Source: Bradyrhizobiaceae bacterium (GTDB taxonomy: Bacteria > Pseudomonadota > Alphaproteobacteria > Rhizobiales > Xanthobacteraceae). From it: 64,000 nucleotides of DNA. A model generated the notes under the pieces. That model did not search any database, was not told the origin of the DNA, and saw only the letters and a list, made by a program, of their open reading frames with translations. Shown here piece after piece: positions 34,376 through 44,067 of this stretch. The stretch lies in contig RXJJ01000017.1 in assembly GCA_003963145.1 (NCBI GenBank), forward strand, positions 1 through 64,000. Direction: 5' to 3'. The position numbers were made by a program, and so were the translations under genes. Numbering within the stretch: position 1 is the first letter of the stretch; every line of letters starts with the position of its first letter.

Positions 34376-37300
34376 ATGAATGTCATGGCACCCATTGCTG
34401 ACGCACCGGCGATCGAGAGCGACGAGCTCTGGTACAAGGACGCGATTATCTATCAGCTGCACGTCAAGGCCTTTGCCGACAGCAATAATGACGGCATCGG
34501 CGATTTCGCGGGGCTGACCGAGAAGCTCGATTATCTCCAGGAACTCGGTGTCACCACGCTGTGGCTGCTGCCGTTCTATCCTTCTCCGGGCCGCGACGAC
34601 GGATACGACATCGCCGACTACGGATCGATCAATCCCGATTTCGGCACAATGAAGGACTTCCGCCGCTTCATTACGGAAGCCAAGCGGCGCGGCCTGCGCG
34701 TCATCACCGAGCTGGTCATCAATCATACTTCCGATCAGCATGACTGGTTCAAGCGAGCGCGGCGCAGCCCGGCTGGGTCCAGCGCGCGCAACTGGTACGT
34801 ATGGAGCGAAACCGATCAAAAATATCTCGGTACACGTATCATCTTCACCGATACCGAAAAATCGAACTGGACATGGGACCCCGAAGCCGGCGCCTATTAC
34901 TGGCATCGGTTCTTCTCGCACCAGCCGGACCTGAATTTCGACAACCCGCGTGTCGTGCGCGCCGTCGTGCAGGTGATGAAGCGATGGCTCGACGCCGGGG
35001 TAGACGGATTTCGCCTCGACGCGATTCCCTATCTGTGCGAGCGCGACGGCACCAACAACGAAAATCTGCCCGAGACGCATGCTGTCATCAGACATTTGCG
35101 CGCCGAACTCGACGCCTATGCGAAAGACAAGGTTCTGCTCGCCGAAGCCAATCAATGGCCGGAGGATGTGCAGCAATATTTCGGCAGCGGCGACGAATGC
35201 CACATGGCCTATCACTTCCCGCTGATGCCGCGCTTCTATATGGCGATTGCACAGGAAGACCGCTTTCCCGTCACCGATATCCTGCGCCAGACGCCGGAAA
35301 TTCCGGATAATTGCCAGTGGGCGCTATTCCTTCGCAATCACGACGAACTGACGCTCGAGATGGTGACGGATGTCGAGCGCGACTATCTGTGGTCGACTTA
35401 CGCCAACGATCCGAGGGCGCGCATTAATGTCGGCATACGCCGCCGCCTCGCGCCGCTGATGGATAACGACCGCCGCAAGATCGAATTGATGAATTCGCTG
35501 CTGCTGTCGTTTCCAGGGACACCGATCATCTATTACGGCGACGAGATCGGCATGGGCGACAACATCTATCTCGGTGACCGCAACGGCGTGCGCACGCCCA
35601 TGCAATGGACGCCCGACCGCAACGGCGGTTTCTCGCGCAGCGATCCCGCACGGCTCTACGCGCCGCTGATCATGGATCCCGTTTACGGCTACGAGGCCGT
35701 CAACGTTGAAGCGCAATCGCGCAGCCTGTCCTCTCTGCTGAGCTGGACAAAGCGCCTGATTTCAGTCCGCAAGACCAGCCGCGCCTTCGGACGCGGCTCG
35801 ATGACTTTCATCCGGCCAACCAACCGTTCGGTTCTCGCCTATGTCCGGCAATATGAGGACGATGTGATCCTCTGCGTCGCCAATCTGTCGCGTTCGGCAC
35901 AGGCGACCGAACTCGATCTTGCCGCCTGGAAGGATCGCGTGCCGCAGGAAATGCTGGGGCGGACGTCCTTTCCGCCGATCGGCGAACTGCCCTATCTGAT
36001 TACGCTGGCGCCCTATGGCTTTTACTGGTTCCGGCTCTGCGACAAGAGCACCCAGGCTCCCGCCGTCCACGATCCCGTCCCCGAATTCGAAACCCTCGTC
36101 GTTCCGCTCGGCTCGACCTGGGTCACCCTTCAGCGCACGCGCACGATCTTCGAGCGCGACGTACTGCCCGCGCATCTTGCCCGCACCCGCTGGTTTCCGG
36201 AGCGTTCGGCGTACGCGATTTCCACAAAGCTCACGGCGGGGCTTCCCTTCGCGACCGACAGCGCCAATCGGCCGTGGATTGCCGTATTCGAGTCGACGCT
36301 GCACGGGCAAACCAATCGTTACGCCATGCCGATGCGGATCGAGTGGGTCCGCTTCGATCGCGAGCGCTACAATCCCCGCGCTCTGGCGGCCGTGCGGCAG
36401 GGATCGCGCGAAGGAACGCTTTACGACGCCGCCCATGACCGCGAATTCATCGCGCTGCTTCTGAAAAATATTCGGGATGCCAAGTCCATTCCGGACGATT
36501 TCGGAACGCTGGTTTTCACGCCAACCGATAGATTGAAGGACATCCCGGTCCAACCGATCAGCGATGTTCACGCTGTCGAGACCGAACAGTCCAACAGTAC
36601 GACACTGATCGACGAGACCTTCGTGGTGAAATTCTATCGAAGGCTTGATACCGGGCTAAATCCCGAGATCGAAATGGGCCGCTTTCTCACCGAGGTGGCG
36701 GGCTTTGCAAACACGCCGAGCCTGCTCGGAAGCGTGGAATTCGCCGAAGGCGACACCCGTTCCGCCATCGCCATCGTCCATCGCTTCGTTCCAAACCAGG
36801 GCGATGCATGGTCGGTCGCTGCGGGCTATCTTGACCGCTTCCTGGAAGAGCAGAGGTTGCTACGGGAAAAGCCGGAAGAGAGTCACGAGCAAGCAAACTC
36901 GTTCCGTTACATGTCGCAGGCCGGCCGGCGCGTGGCCGAAATGCAGCTCGCCCTGGCGAGCCGCAGTGATCTTAAGGACTTCGAACCGGAAAGAGCCTCA
37001 TCCGAAACGATCCACACATGGACCAGTGACACGCTAACCCGCGCCAACCGTGTGTTCGATGGCTTGCAGCAACATTATCGTAGCGCCGGTGACAGCATTC
37101 GCGCGCTGATCGACGCATTGTCCGAGCACCGCGAGGGGCTTGCCGCTCGCCTGACATTGCTGTTGCCGCAGACAGCTCATTTGCAGACTTTCCGTCATCA
37201 CGGAGACCTGCATCTCGGGCAGTTGCTGATCGCCAAGGACGACATCTTCATTATCGATTTCGAGGGCGAGCCACGCCGCAGCCTCGCTGAACGCCGCCGC

Positions 37301-37672
37301 AAGGCGCCCGTTGCGCGCGACATCGCGGGGCTGCTGCGCTCGATCGATTATGCCGCCGGGGCTGCCCTACAAAGAACACTTCAAACCGGGCCTGATGACG
37401 ACGGCCATCTTGCCGCCACGCTCGATGCGTGGCGCTGGCACGCAGCCAAAACGTTTCTTGCCGCCTATCACGAGACGCTCGGCGATGCATCACTGTGGCC
37501 TGACGATCCGCAATCTTGTGGCGACATGCTAAAATTCTTCCTGATTGAAAAAGTGTTTTACGAAATCGAATACGAACTCATGCATCGTCCTGACTGGCTA
37601 CGCGTACCGCTGAGCGGTGCCGTCCGGATTCTTCAGGGACAGGACGAACCCAGCAGCGAGGTCGCGCCATGA
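34376..37672 (+). CDS. treS: Fused trehalose synthase / maltokinase
   Basis: A 1098-residue fusion. The N-terminal ~560 residues are trehalose synthase (GH13_16): [16 protein letters not shown] with the nucleophile Asp, [13 protein letters not shown] with the Glu, [11 protein letters not shown] with the Asp; it interconverts trehalose and maltose. The C-terminal ~480 residues are a maltokinase (Mak/Pep2 type) with [16 protein letters not shown] as catalytic loop and [17 protein letters not shown] as metal-binding segment; it makes maltose 1-phosphate for GlgE. The start is ATG 34376; another ATG is three codons downstream. Overlaps glgB by 4 bases. The fusion ensures channelling of maltose to the kinase. 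Confidence 0.96.
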   Translation: MNVMAPIADAPAIESDELWYKDAIIYQLHVKAFADSNNDGIGDFAGLTEKLDYLQELGVTTLWLLPFYPSPGRDDGYDIADYGSINPDFGTMKDFRRFITEAKRRGLRVITELVINHTSDQHDWFKRARRSPAGSSARNWYVWSETDQKYLGTRIIFTDTEKSNWTWDPEAGAYYWHRFFSHQPDLNFDNPRVVRAVVQVMKRWLDAGVDGFRLDAIPYLCERDGTNNENLPETHAVIRHLRAELDAYAKDKVLLAEANQWPEDVQQYFGSGDECHMAYHFPLMPRFYMAIAQEDRFPVTDILRQTPEIPDNCQWALFLRNHDELTLEMVTDVERDYLWSTYANDPRARINVGIRRRLAPLMDNDRRKIELMNSLLLSFPGTPIIYYGDEIGMGDNIYLGDRNGVRTPMQWTPDRNGGFSRSDPARLYAPLIMDPVYGYEAVNVEAQSRSLSSLLSWTKRLISVRKTSRAFGRGSMTFIRPTNRSVLAYVRQYEDDVILCVANLSRSAQATELDLAAWKDRVPQEMLGRTSFPPIGELPYLITLAPYGFYWFRLCDKSTQAPAVHDPVPEFETLVVPLGSTWVTLQRTRTIFERDVLPAHLARTRWFPERSAYAISTKLTAGLPFATDSANRPWIAVFESTLHGQTNRYAMPMRIEWVRFDRERYNPRALAAVRQGSREGTLYDAAHDREFIALLLKNIRDAKSIPDDFGTLVFTPTDRLKDIPVQPISDVHAVETEQSNSTTLIDETFVVKFYRRLDTGLNPEIEMGRFLTEVAGFANTPSLLGSVEFAEGDTRSAIAIVHRFVPNQGDAWSVAAGYLDRFLEEQRLLREKPEESHEQANSFRYMSQAGRRVAEMQLALASRSDLKDFEPERASSETIHTWTSDTLTRANRVFDGLQQHYRSAGDSIRALIDALSEHREGLAARLTLLLPQTAHLQTFRHHGDLHLGQLLIAKDDIFIIDFEGEPRRSLAERRRKAPVARDIAGLLRSIDYAAGAALQRTLQTGPDDDGHLAATLDAWRWHAAKTFLAAYHETLGDASLWPDDPQSCGDMLKFFLIEKVFYEIEYELMHRPDWLRVPLSGAVRILQGQDEPSSEVAP

Positions 37673-39813
37673 CCCTTCCCGCAGAAGCCTATGCCATCGT
37701 CGAAGGCCGCCATTCCGATCCGTTTCATTATCTGGGCCGGCATGCCGAAAATGACCGCAACGTGGTGCGAGCGTTTTTGCCGCACGCTTCGAGTGTGGAA
37801 GCTGTCGGCACCGATGGCCGTGCGGCGAAGCTGTCGCTTGTTCACGATGCCGGCCTGTTCATCGGTCCGCTTCCGGAGAATGTGACAAACTACACGCTGC
37901 GCGCCAATTTCAACGGCAATGTCGTTGAATTGCACGATCCCTATGGCTTTCCTCCCGTTCTCAGCGATTTGGATCTCTATCTTCTCGGCGAGGGAACACA
38001 TCAGCGTCTATACGACAAGCTCGGCGCACACCCAATGACTCTTGAAGGCATCGATGGCGTTGCCTTTGTCGTCTTCGCTCCGAACGCCAGACGCGTCAGT
38101 GTGGTCGGCGATTTCAATTTTTGGGACAACCGCCGCCATGCAATGCGCGTTCGCGGCAAGGGCTACTGGGAAATCTTCATCCCCGGCGTTGCCGCCGGCG
38201 ATCACTACAAGTTCGATATCGTCGGGCCTCTTGGCGATCACCTGCCGCTGAAGGCCGATCCACTCGCCTTCCGCACCGAATTGCGCCCCAACACAGCCTC
38301 GATCGTCTATGACGAATGCAGGCTGTCGCCTCAAACCGGAGGCAGGCCTGGCGTCAACGCGCTCTCTGCACCCGTCTCGATCTATGAGGTCCATCTCGGC
38401 TCGTGGAGGCGCAAGAACGGCAACGAGTGGCTGACATACCGCGACCTTGCACAGACGCTGCCGGCCTATGTCCGCGGCCTTGGCTTCACCCATGTCGAAC
38501 TGATGCCGGTGAGCGAGCATCCCTTCGACGGTTCATGGGGCTACCAGCCCACGGGGCTGTTCGCTCCGACCAGCCGGTTCGGCTCGCCGGACGATTTCGC
38601 CGCGTTGGTGGAGGCATTTCACCGTGAAGGCATCGCAGTGCTGATCGACTGGGTACCGGGACACTTCCCTGACGATCCTCATGGACTTGGAAACTTCGAC
38701 GGGACAGCACTCTACGAGCACGCCAACCCGCTTCAGGGCCGCCATCTCGACTGGGGCACGCTGATCTACAATTACGGCCGCACTGAAGTCGTCAACTTTC
38801 TCGTTTCGAACGCCCTGTTCTGGCTGGAGCGCTACGGCATCGACGGCCTGCGCGTCGACGCCGTCGCCTCGATGCTCTATCTCGACTACAGCCGCCCGGC
38901 CGGAGGATGGATCGCAAACAAATATGGCGGGCGTGAAAATCTCGAGGCCATCGAATTTTTGCGGCGCTTCAATACCGAGGTGTTTGGAAGATTTCCAAAT
39001 GCGACGACAGCGGCGGAAGAGTCCACCGCCTGGCCGCAGGTGTCACGGCCGGTGGAATTCGGAGGCCTGGGCTTCGGCTATAAATGGAATATGGGCTGGA
39101 TGCACGACACGCTGGACTACATCAGCAAGGATCCGATCCACCGCAAATATCATCACGGCCAAATTCTCTTCGGCCTGCATTATGCGTTTTCGGAAAATTT
39201 CATACTGCCTCTCTCGCACGATGAAGTCGTGCACGGAAAGCGATCGATCCTCGGCCGCATGCCGGGGGACGACTGGCAGCGCTTCGCCAATCTGCGGGCC
39301 TACTATTCATTTATGTACGCCCATCCCGGCAAGAAACTGATGTTCATGGGCAGCGAGTTCGGCCAAAAGTCCGAATGGAATCACGATCATTCGCTCGACT
39401 GGCATCTGCTCGATGACAGAAGGCACAACGGGATTCAGTCGCTCGTCCGCGATCTGAATGCCCTCTATCGCACCCTTCCGGCTCTGCATGAACTCGATTG
39501 CGATCCGGCAGGGTTCGAGTGGCTCATCACCGATGACGCCGATCGCAACGTGTTTGCATGGATGCGGAATGGCAATGCACCGCGCGAACGATGCCTGGTC
39601 GTTGCGAATTTCTCGCCGAACGTTTATCGCGATTACCGGGTCAGGGTGCCATTCCCCGGACAATGGACGGAAATTTTCAACTCTGACTCGTCGCATTACG
39701 GCGGAAGTAACGCCGGCAATATCGGCGGCGTCGAAGCCGAGGGGGTCGTACCTCATCTCTCCCTTACCCTTCCGCCACTCGCGGTGATTTTTCTGGTGCC
39801 GGATCGAAAATGA
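37669..39813 (+). CDS. glgB: 1,4-alpha-glucan branching enzyme
   Basis: A 714-residue GH13_9 enzyme introducing alpha-1,6 branches into the glucan made by GlgE. N-terminal N1 domain, a CBM48 domain at ~100-200 ([20 protein letters not shown]), catalytic barrel with [18 protein letters not shown] (nucleophile Asp), [13 protein letters not shown] (Glu) and [14 protein letters not shown] (Asp). Length near that of E. coli GlgB (728), so a full-length form. ATGA overlaps with treS upstream and with glgX downstream. Confidence 0.97.
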   Translation: MTLPAEAYAIVEGRHSDPFHYLGRHAENDRNVVRAFLPHASSVEAVGTDGRAAKLSLVHDAGLFIGPLPENVTNYTLRANFNGNVVELHDPYGFPPVLSDLDLYLLGEGTHQRLYDKLGAHPMTLEGIDGVAFVVFAPNARRVSVVGDFNFWDNRRHAMRVRGKGYWEIFIPGVAAGDHYKFDIVGPLGDHLPLKADPLAFRTELRPNTASIVYDECRLSPQTGGRPGVNALSAPVSIYEVHLGSWRRKNGNEWLTYRDLAQTLPAYVRGLGFTHVELMPVSEHPFDGSWGYQPTGLFAPTSRFGSPDDFAALVEAFHREGIAVLIDWVPGHFPDDPHGLGNFDGTALYEHANPLQGRHLDWGTLIYNYGRTEVVNFLVSNALFWLERYGIDGLRVDAVASMLYLDYSRPAGGWIANKYGGRENLEAIEFLRRFNTEVFGRFPNATTAAEESTAWPQVSRPVEFGGLGFGYKWNMGWMHDTLDYISKDPIHRKYHHGQILFGLHYAFSENFILPLSHDEVVHGKRSILGRMPGDDWQRFANLRAYYSFMYAHPGKKLMFMGSEFGQKSEWNHDHSLDWHLLDDRRHNGIQSLVRDLNALYRTLPALHELDCDPAGFEWLITDDADRNVFAWMRNGNAPRERCLVVANFSPNVYRDYRVRVPFPGQWTEIFNSDSSHYGGSNAGNIGGVEAEGVVPHLSLTLPPLAVIFLVPDRK

Positions 39814-41885
39814 CACGATTGAGTTCAGGCACGCACCACCGTCTCGGTTCGGTCTGGGACGGGAGGGGCACCAATTTCGCGCTGTTCTCGGCGAACGCGG
39901 AACGCGTTGAGCTGTGCCTTTTCGATAGCCAAGGCCGCCGCGAGATCGAACGTGTCGTCCTGCCGGAAAAGACCGAGGACGTCTGGCACGGCTATCTGAA
40001 CGACGTCTCACCGGGGCAGCTTTATGGCTATCGCGTGCATGGACCCTATGAGCCGGAAAGCGGCCACCGGTTCAATCCGAACAAATTGCTGCTTGATCCC
40101 TACGCGCGGCGCCTCGCCAATCGTCTCGTATGGAGCGACGCGCATTTCGCCTATCGCACCGGCAGCGCGCGTCAGGATTTGTCGTTCGACCGCCGCGACA
40201 ATGCGCGCGGCATGCCCAAGGCGGTCGTGGTCGACGAGAACTTTAACTGGGGACGGCGCGAGATGCGCCCGAATATTTCCTGGTCCGACACCATCATCTA
40301 CGAAGCTCACGTGAAAGGTCTGACACAAAAACATCCCGGCGTGCCATCCGCTTTGCGCGGGACTTATCAGGGGCTGGCGTCACCTGCGATCATCGATCAC
40401 CTCAAACAGCTCGGCGTCACCACAATCGAATTGCTGCCGATCCATGGCTATATCGACGACCGCCATCTGGTGGAAAAGGGGCTTTCGAATTACTGGGGCT
40501 ATAACTCGCTGGCCTTCTTCGCTCCGGAGGCGAAATACGGAGCTGACAAAACCCTCGACGCCTTTCGCAGCACTGTGGCGCGGCTGCATGACGCCGGCTT
40601 CGAAGTCTTGCTCGATGTGGTCTACAACCACACCGCCGAGGGCAATCATCTCGGCCCGACATTGTCGTTTCGCGGCATCGACAACCTCTCTTATTACTGG
40701 TTGATGCCGGACAATCCCCGCTATTATGACGATTTCACCGGCACCGGTAATTCGCTGAATCTCACCCATCCGCGCGTCTTGCAGATGGTGATGGATTCGC
40801 TGCGCTACTGGGTCGAGATCTGCCATGTCGATGGCTTCCGCTTCGATCTTGCGCCGACGCTGGCGCGCGGTCCCAATGGTTTCGATCGTAATGGGGCATT
40901 CTTCGCGGCCATCCGGCAAGATCCGGTGCTGGCAAGTGTGAAGCTGGTGGCCGAACCGTGGGATGTCGGACTCGGCGGCTATCAGGTCGGTGCTTTTCCT
41001 TCGCAATGGTCGGAATGGAACGATCGCTACCGCGCGACGCTGCGGCGATACTGGTCCGGCGAGGGCAATCTTATCGGCGATATCAGCGGACGCATGACAG
41101 GTTCATCCGACCTGTTCAATCACGATGGACGTAATCCGCAGGCCAGCGTCAATCATGTCACCGTTCATGACGGTTTCACGCTCGCTGATCTTTTCAGCTA
41201 CAACGAAAAGCACAACGAGGCGAATGGCGAGGATAATCGCGACGGCTCCAACGACAATCTCAGCAATAATTGCGGTCACGAGGGACCGACGGACGATCCC
41301 GCCATTCGGGCCCTGCGGCGGCAGCTTCGCAAGAACCAGCTTGCCTGTCTTCTGCTCGCGCAAGGCGTGCCGCTGATGCTCGCTGGCGATGAGGTCGGAA
41401 ACAGCCAGAACGGCAACAACAACGCTTATTGCCAGGACAACGAAACCGGATGGATCGGCTGGGAGAATCTCGGAAACGAAGACGACCTGACCGGATTTGT
41501 CGGCGAAATGACGGCGCTGCGCAATCGCTTTCCGCAAATCAAATCGCGGCAATGGATCAATGGCCGGAAAGCTGACGGCTCCTATGGCGTGCTCTGGCTG
41601 ACGCCAAAAGCAGAGGAAATGCAGGAGGCCGATTGGAATTTTCCAGAGGGACGTTTTCTGTCTTATGTGCTCGGTCCGCAGACCAAAGGCGAGCAGCCTT
41701 TGTATATCATCCTGAATGCCGCACCCGAGCCGATACCGTGCATGATGCCGAAACTTCCAGAATACAAAGAATGGAGCCGCGTACTCGACACCACCCAGGC
41801 CCAGCTGTCGTCCCTGGTCCTGTCTTCGGGAGCCGCCATGGAAGTTCCTCCGCGCTCAGTCCTTGCGTTCGCGGGGATCGCATGA
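39810..41885 (+). CDS. glgX: Glycogen debranching enzyme
   Basis: A 691-residue GH13_11 isoamylase-type enzyme hydrolysing alpha-1,6 branches of limit dextrins. CBM48 at the N-terminus ([20 protein letters not shown]), barrel with [16 protein letters not shown] (nucleophile Asp), [16 protein letters not shown] (Glu) and [19 protein letters not shown] (Asp). ATGA overlaps on both sides. No GlgP phosphorylase gene is in the window, so turnover must use MalQ or enzymes elsewhere. Confidence 0.96.
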   Translation: MTRLSSGTHHRLGSVWDGRGTNFALFSANAERVELCLFDSQGRREIERVVLPEKTEDVWHGYLNDVSPGQLYGYRVHGPYEPESGHRFNPNKLLLDPYARRLANRLVWSDAHFAYRTGSARQDLSFDRRDNARGMPKAVVVDENFNWGRREMRPNISWSDTIIYEAHVKGLTQKHPGVPSALRGTYQGLASPAIIDHLKQLGVTTIELLPIHGYIDDRHLVEKGLSNYWGYNSLAFFAPEAKYGADKTLDAFRSTVARLHDAGFEVLLDVVYNHTAEGNHLGPTLSFRGIDNLSYYWLMPDNPRYYDDFTGTGNSLNLTHPRVLQMVMDSLRYWVEICHVDGFRFDLAPTLARGPNGFDRNGAFFAAIRQDPVLASVKLVAEPWDVGLGGYQVGAFPSQWSEWNDRYRATLRRYWSGEGNLIGDISGRMTGSSDLFNHDGRNPQASVNHVTVHDGFTLADLFSYNEKHNEANGEDNRDGSNDNLSNNCGHEGPTDDPAIRALRRQLRKNQLACLLLAQGVPLMLAGDEVGNSQNGNNNAYCQDNETGWIGWENLGNEDDLTGFVGEMTALRNRFPQIKSRQWINGRKADGSYGVLWLTPKAEEMQEADWNFPEGRFLSYVLGPQTKGEQPLYIILNAAPEPIPCMMPKLPEYKEWSRVLDTTQAQLSSLVLSSGAAMEVPPRSVLAFAGIA

Positions 41886-43645
41886 ACGAGGACTGGTTCG
41901 GTGCACGCCTGACGCAAGGCGGCGCAGCCTTTCGGCTGTGGGCGCCTGCAGCAAAGCGAGTCGATCTTGTGCTCGATCGCACTATTGCAATGCAACGCGA
42001 GGCTGATGGCTGGTTTTCCATTGAAGTGCCCGGCGCGCGCGCCGGCGCGCTTTACAGGTTTCGCGTCAACGACCAACTCGATATTCCCGATCCGGCGTCC
42101 CACTTCCAGCCTCACGACATCAGCGGCCCGGCCGAAATCATCGACCATGGCGCTTATCAATGGCAGGCGACGGGCTGGCGCGGGCGGCCATGGACCGACG
42201 CTGTCGTGCTGGAAGCGCATGTCGGCACCTTCACGCAGGAAGGAACCTACCGCGCGATGGTCGACAAACTCGATCATCTGGTGGACATCGGCATTACCGC
42301 GCTCGAACTGTTGCCGCTGGCCGATTTTCCGGGAAAACGCAACTGGGGTTATGACGGCGTCCTTTGGTACGCGCCTGACAGCAGCTATGGACGGCCCGAT
42401 GATCTGAAGATGCTGATCGACGAGGCGCATCGGCGCGGGCTGATGGTGCTGCTGGATGCGGTCTATAATCATTTCGGCCCCGAAGGAAATTACCTTGGAA
42501 ACTACGCACCAACCTTTTTCACCGGTGCTGAAACGCCGTGGGGTGGCGCGATCGACTACCGCGTGCCCCAGGTCCGGAAGTTCGCGCTGGACAGCGCGAT
42601 GCAATGGTTGCGCGATTATCGTTTCGACGGCCTGCGTCTCGATGCCGTTCACGAGATCGTCGAGAATGGCGATATCCCGCTTTTGTACGATCTGAGCATT
42701 GCCGCGGGCACGCTGGCCAAGGAGACTGGCCGGGAAATTCATCTTGTGCTTGAGGACGACGAGAATCGCGCCAGCCTGCTCGATCCCATCACCGATCCTC
42801 CGGCGGGCAAGTACCGCGCGCAATGGAATGACGACTACCATCATGCATGGCACGTGCTGTTGACCGGCGAAAACGGCAACTACTATCGCGACTATCCGGA
42901 ACCGCGCCAAAGCATTGCGCGTACGTTGAGCGAGGGCTTCGCCTATCAGGGCGAAGCCTCCGCGCACCGCAAGGGCAAGCTGCGCGGCGAGCCGAGCGGA
43001 CGTCTGCCGCCCACTGCGTTTATCAATTTCGTGCAGAACCACGATCAGATTGGAAACCGCGCGATGGGCGATCGTCTCACCTCGAGCGTCGAGCCTGCCG
43101 CGATCGAAGCCGCGCTCGCCATGACCCTGCTTGCACCGATGCCGCCAATGCTGTTCATGGGAGAGGAATGGGGCGCGACGACGCCATTTCCGTTTTTCTG
43201 CGATTTTCAGGGCAGCCTGGCCGACGCCGTTCGCGAAGGACGCCGCCGTGAGTTCGAGACGGCCTACGACAAATTCGGCGACAACATTCCCGATCCGCTC
43301 GAGGAAGCTACATTCAAACTAGCGAAGCTTGACTGGGAATCGCTGAATGATCCGCAGGCCAGTAATCGGTTGGAACTCGTCCGGCGCCTGCTGTCAATCA
43401 GGCGTACCGAAATCATGCCGAAGCTTTCGCGCTCGTCTTTCGGACGCGCTCGCGTCCAGGACGACGGCTTGCTTGGGGCGTCCTGGAAACTTGGGAATGA
43501 CACCTTGCGATTGCAGGCCAATTTGTCGTCCAAACAAATCGCCAATCCTTTGCCGGAGGATATGGCGAAGAACAGGCTTATCTTCGGTGCCGAAAGCGAC
43601 CAGCACAAACCGTGGGGCGTGGTGTGGAGGATCGTGGAACAGTGA
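41882..43645 (+). CDS. treZ: Malto-oligosyltrehalose trehalohydrolase
   Basis: A 587-residue GH13_10 enzyme releasing trehalose from maltooligosyl-trehalose. An N-terminal immunoglobulin-like domain (AAFRLWAPAAKRVDLVLDR), barrel motifs FDGLRLDAVHEIVENG (Asp), HLVLEDDENRASLLD (Glu) and NFVQNHDQIGNRAMGDRL (Asp). The start is ATG 41882, overlapping the glgX stop (ATGA); upstream open frame lies inside glgX. The usual partner TreY (maltooligosyl trehalose synthase) is not in the window. Confidence 0.95.
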   Translation: MNEDWFGARLTQGGAAFRLWAPAAKRVDLVLDRTIAMQREADGWFSIEVPGARAGALYRFRVNDQLDIPDPASHFQPHDISGPAEIIDHGAYQWQATGWRGRPWTDAVVLEAHVGTFTQEGTYRAMVDKLDHLVDIGITALELLPLADFPGKRNWGYDGVLWYAPDSSYGRPDDLKMLIDEAHRRGLMVLLDAVYNHFGPEGNYLGNYAPTFFTGAETPWGGAIDYRVPQVRKFALDSAMQWLRDYRFDGLRLDAVHEIVENGDIPLLYDLSIAAGTLAKETGREIHLVLEDDENRASLLDPITDPPAGKYRAQWNDDYHHAWHVLLTGENGNYYRDYPEPRQSIARTLSEGFAYQGEASAHRKGKLRGEPSGRLPPTAFINFVQNHDQIGNRAMGDRLTSSVEPAAIEAALAMTLLAPMPPMLFMGEEWGATTPFPFFCDFQGSLADAVREGRRREFETAYDKFGDNIPDPLEEATFKLAKLDWESLNDPQASNRLELVRRLLSIRRTEIMPKLSRSSFGRARVQDDGLLGASWKLGNDTLRLQANLSSKQIANPLPEDMAKNRLIFGAESDQHKPWGVVWRIVEQ

Positions 43646-43754
43646 AACCCTTGTGCAAGGCAACAAAAAAATCCCACACCGCTTCCATTTCGCAGCACTC
43701 TACCTACATGAAAGAAATCGATGGCCGAGGCCATCTCACAGGTGAGAGGATGCC

Positions 43755-44066
43755 GTGACCCAGCCACTGGTCGTTTCAATTCCGCATAATCTCGGAAAGG
43801 ACGAAGCCATCCGCCGCATGAAAAACGGGCTTGGCAGCGTCACCGAGCAGTACGGCAATGTCGTCAAGGTCAATCGCGAGGTGTGGAATGGAGACCGCCT
43901 CGATTTCGCGGTCACCGCGCTGACGCAGCAGGTCAGTGGCAACATCGACGTCGCGGACGATCACGTCCGTCTCGAGGTGACATTGCCATGGCTTCTGGCA
44001 CGGCTCGCCAATGGCGCGCAGGCGCTGATCCGCGACAAGGGCAAATTGTTGCTGGAGAAGAAATAA
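43755..44066 (+). CDS. Polyhydroxyalkanoate granule-associated protein (PHA_gran_rgn family)
   Basis: A 103-residue protein starting with GTG 43755 behind GAGAGGA. The pattern VVSIPHNLGKDEAIRRMKNG and VEVTLPWLLARLANGA-type end (here LEVTLPWLLARLANGAQALI) is that of the polyhydroxyalkanoic acid system family, thought to bind or regulate PHA granules. No pha genes lie nearby. A perfect GATGGCC-GA-GGCCATC repeat (43720-43735) precedes it. The gene ends 1 base before the convergent GGDEF-EAL gene. Confidence 0.86.
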   Translation: MTQPLVVSIPHNLGKDEAIRRMKNGLGSVTEQYGNVVKVNREVWNGDRLDFAVTALTQQVSGNIDVADDHVRLEVTLPWLLARLANGAQALIRDKGKLLLEKK

Positions 44067-44067
44067 T

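Noticed and set aside
41633-41881. Upstream extension of the treZ frame by 83 codons
   Set aside because: The extension runs inside glgX, and the TreZ domain starts at ATG 41882 with the same 4-base overlap seen at the other junctions.
41663-43042. A 459-codon open frame on the minus strand
   Set aside because: Antisense to treZ and the end of glgX, both with full catalytic motifs.
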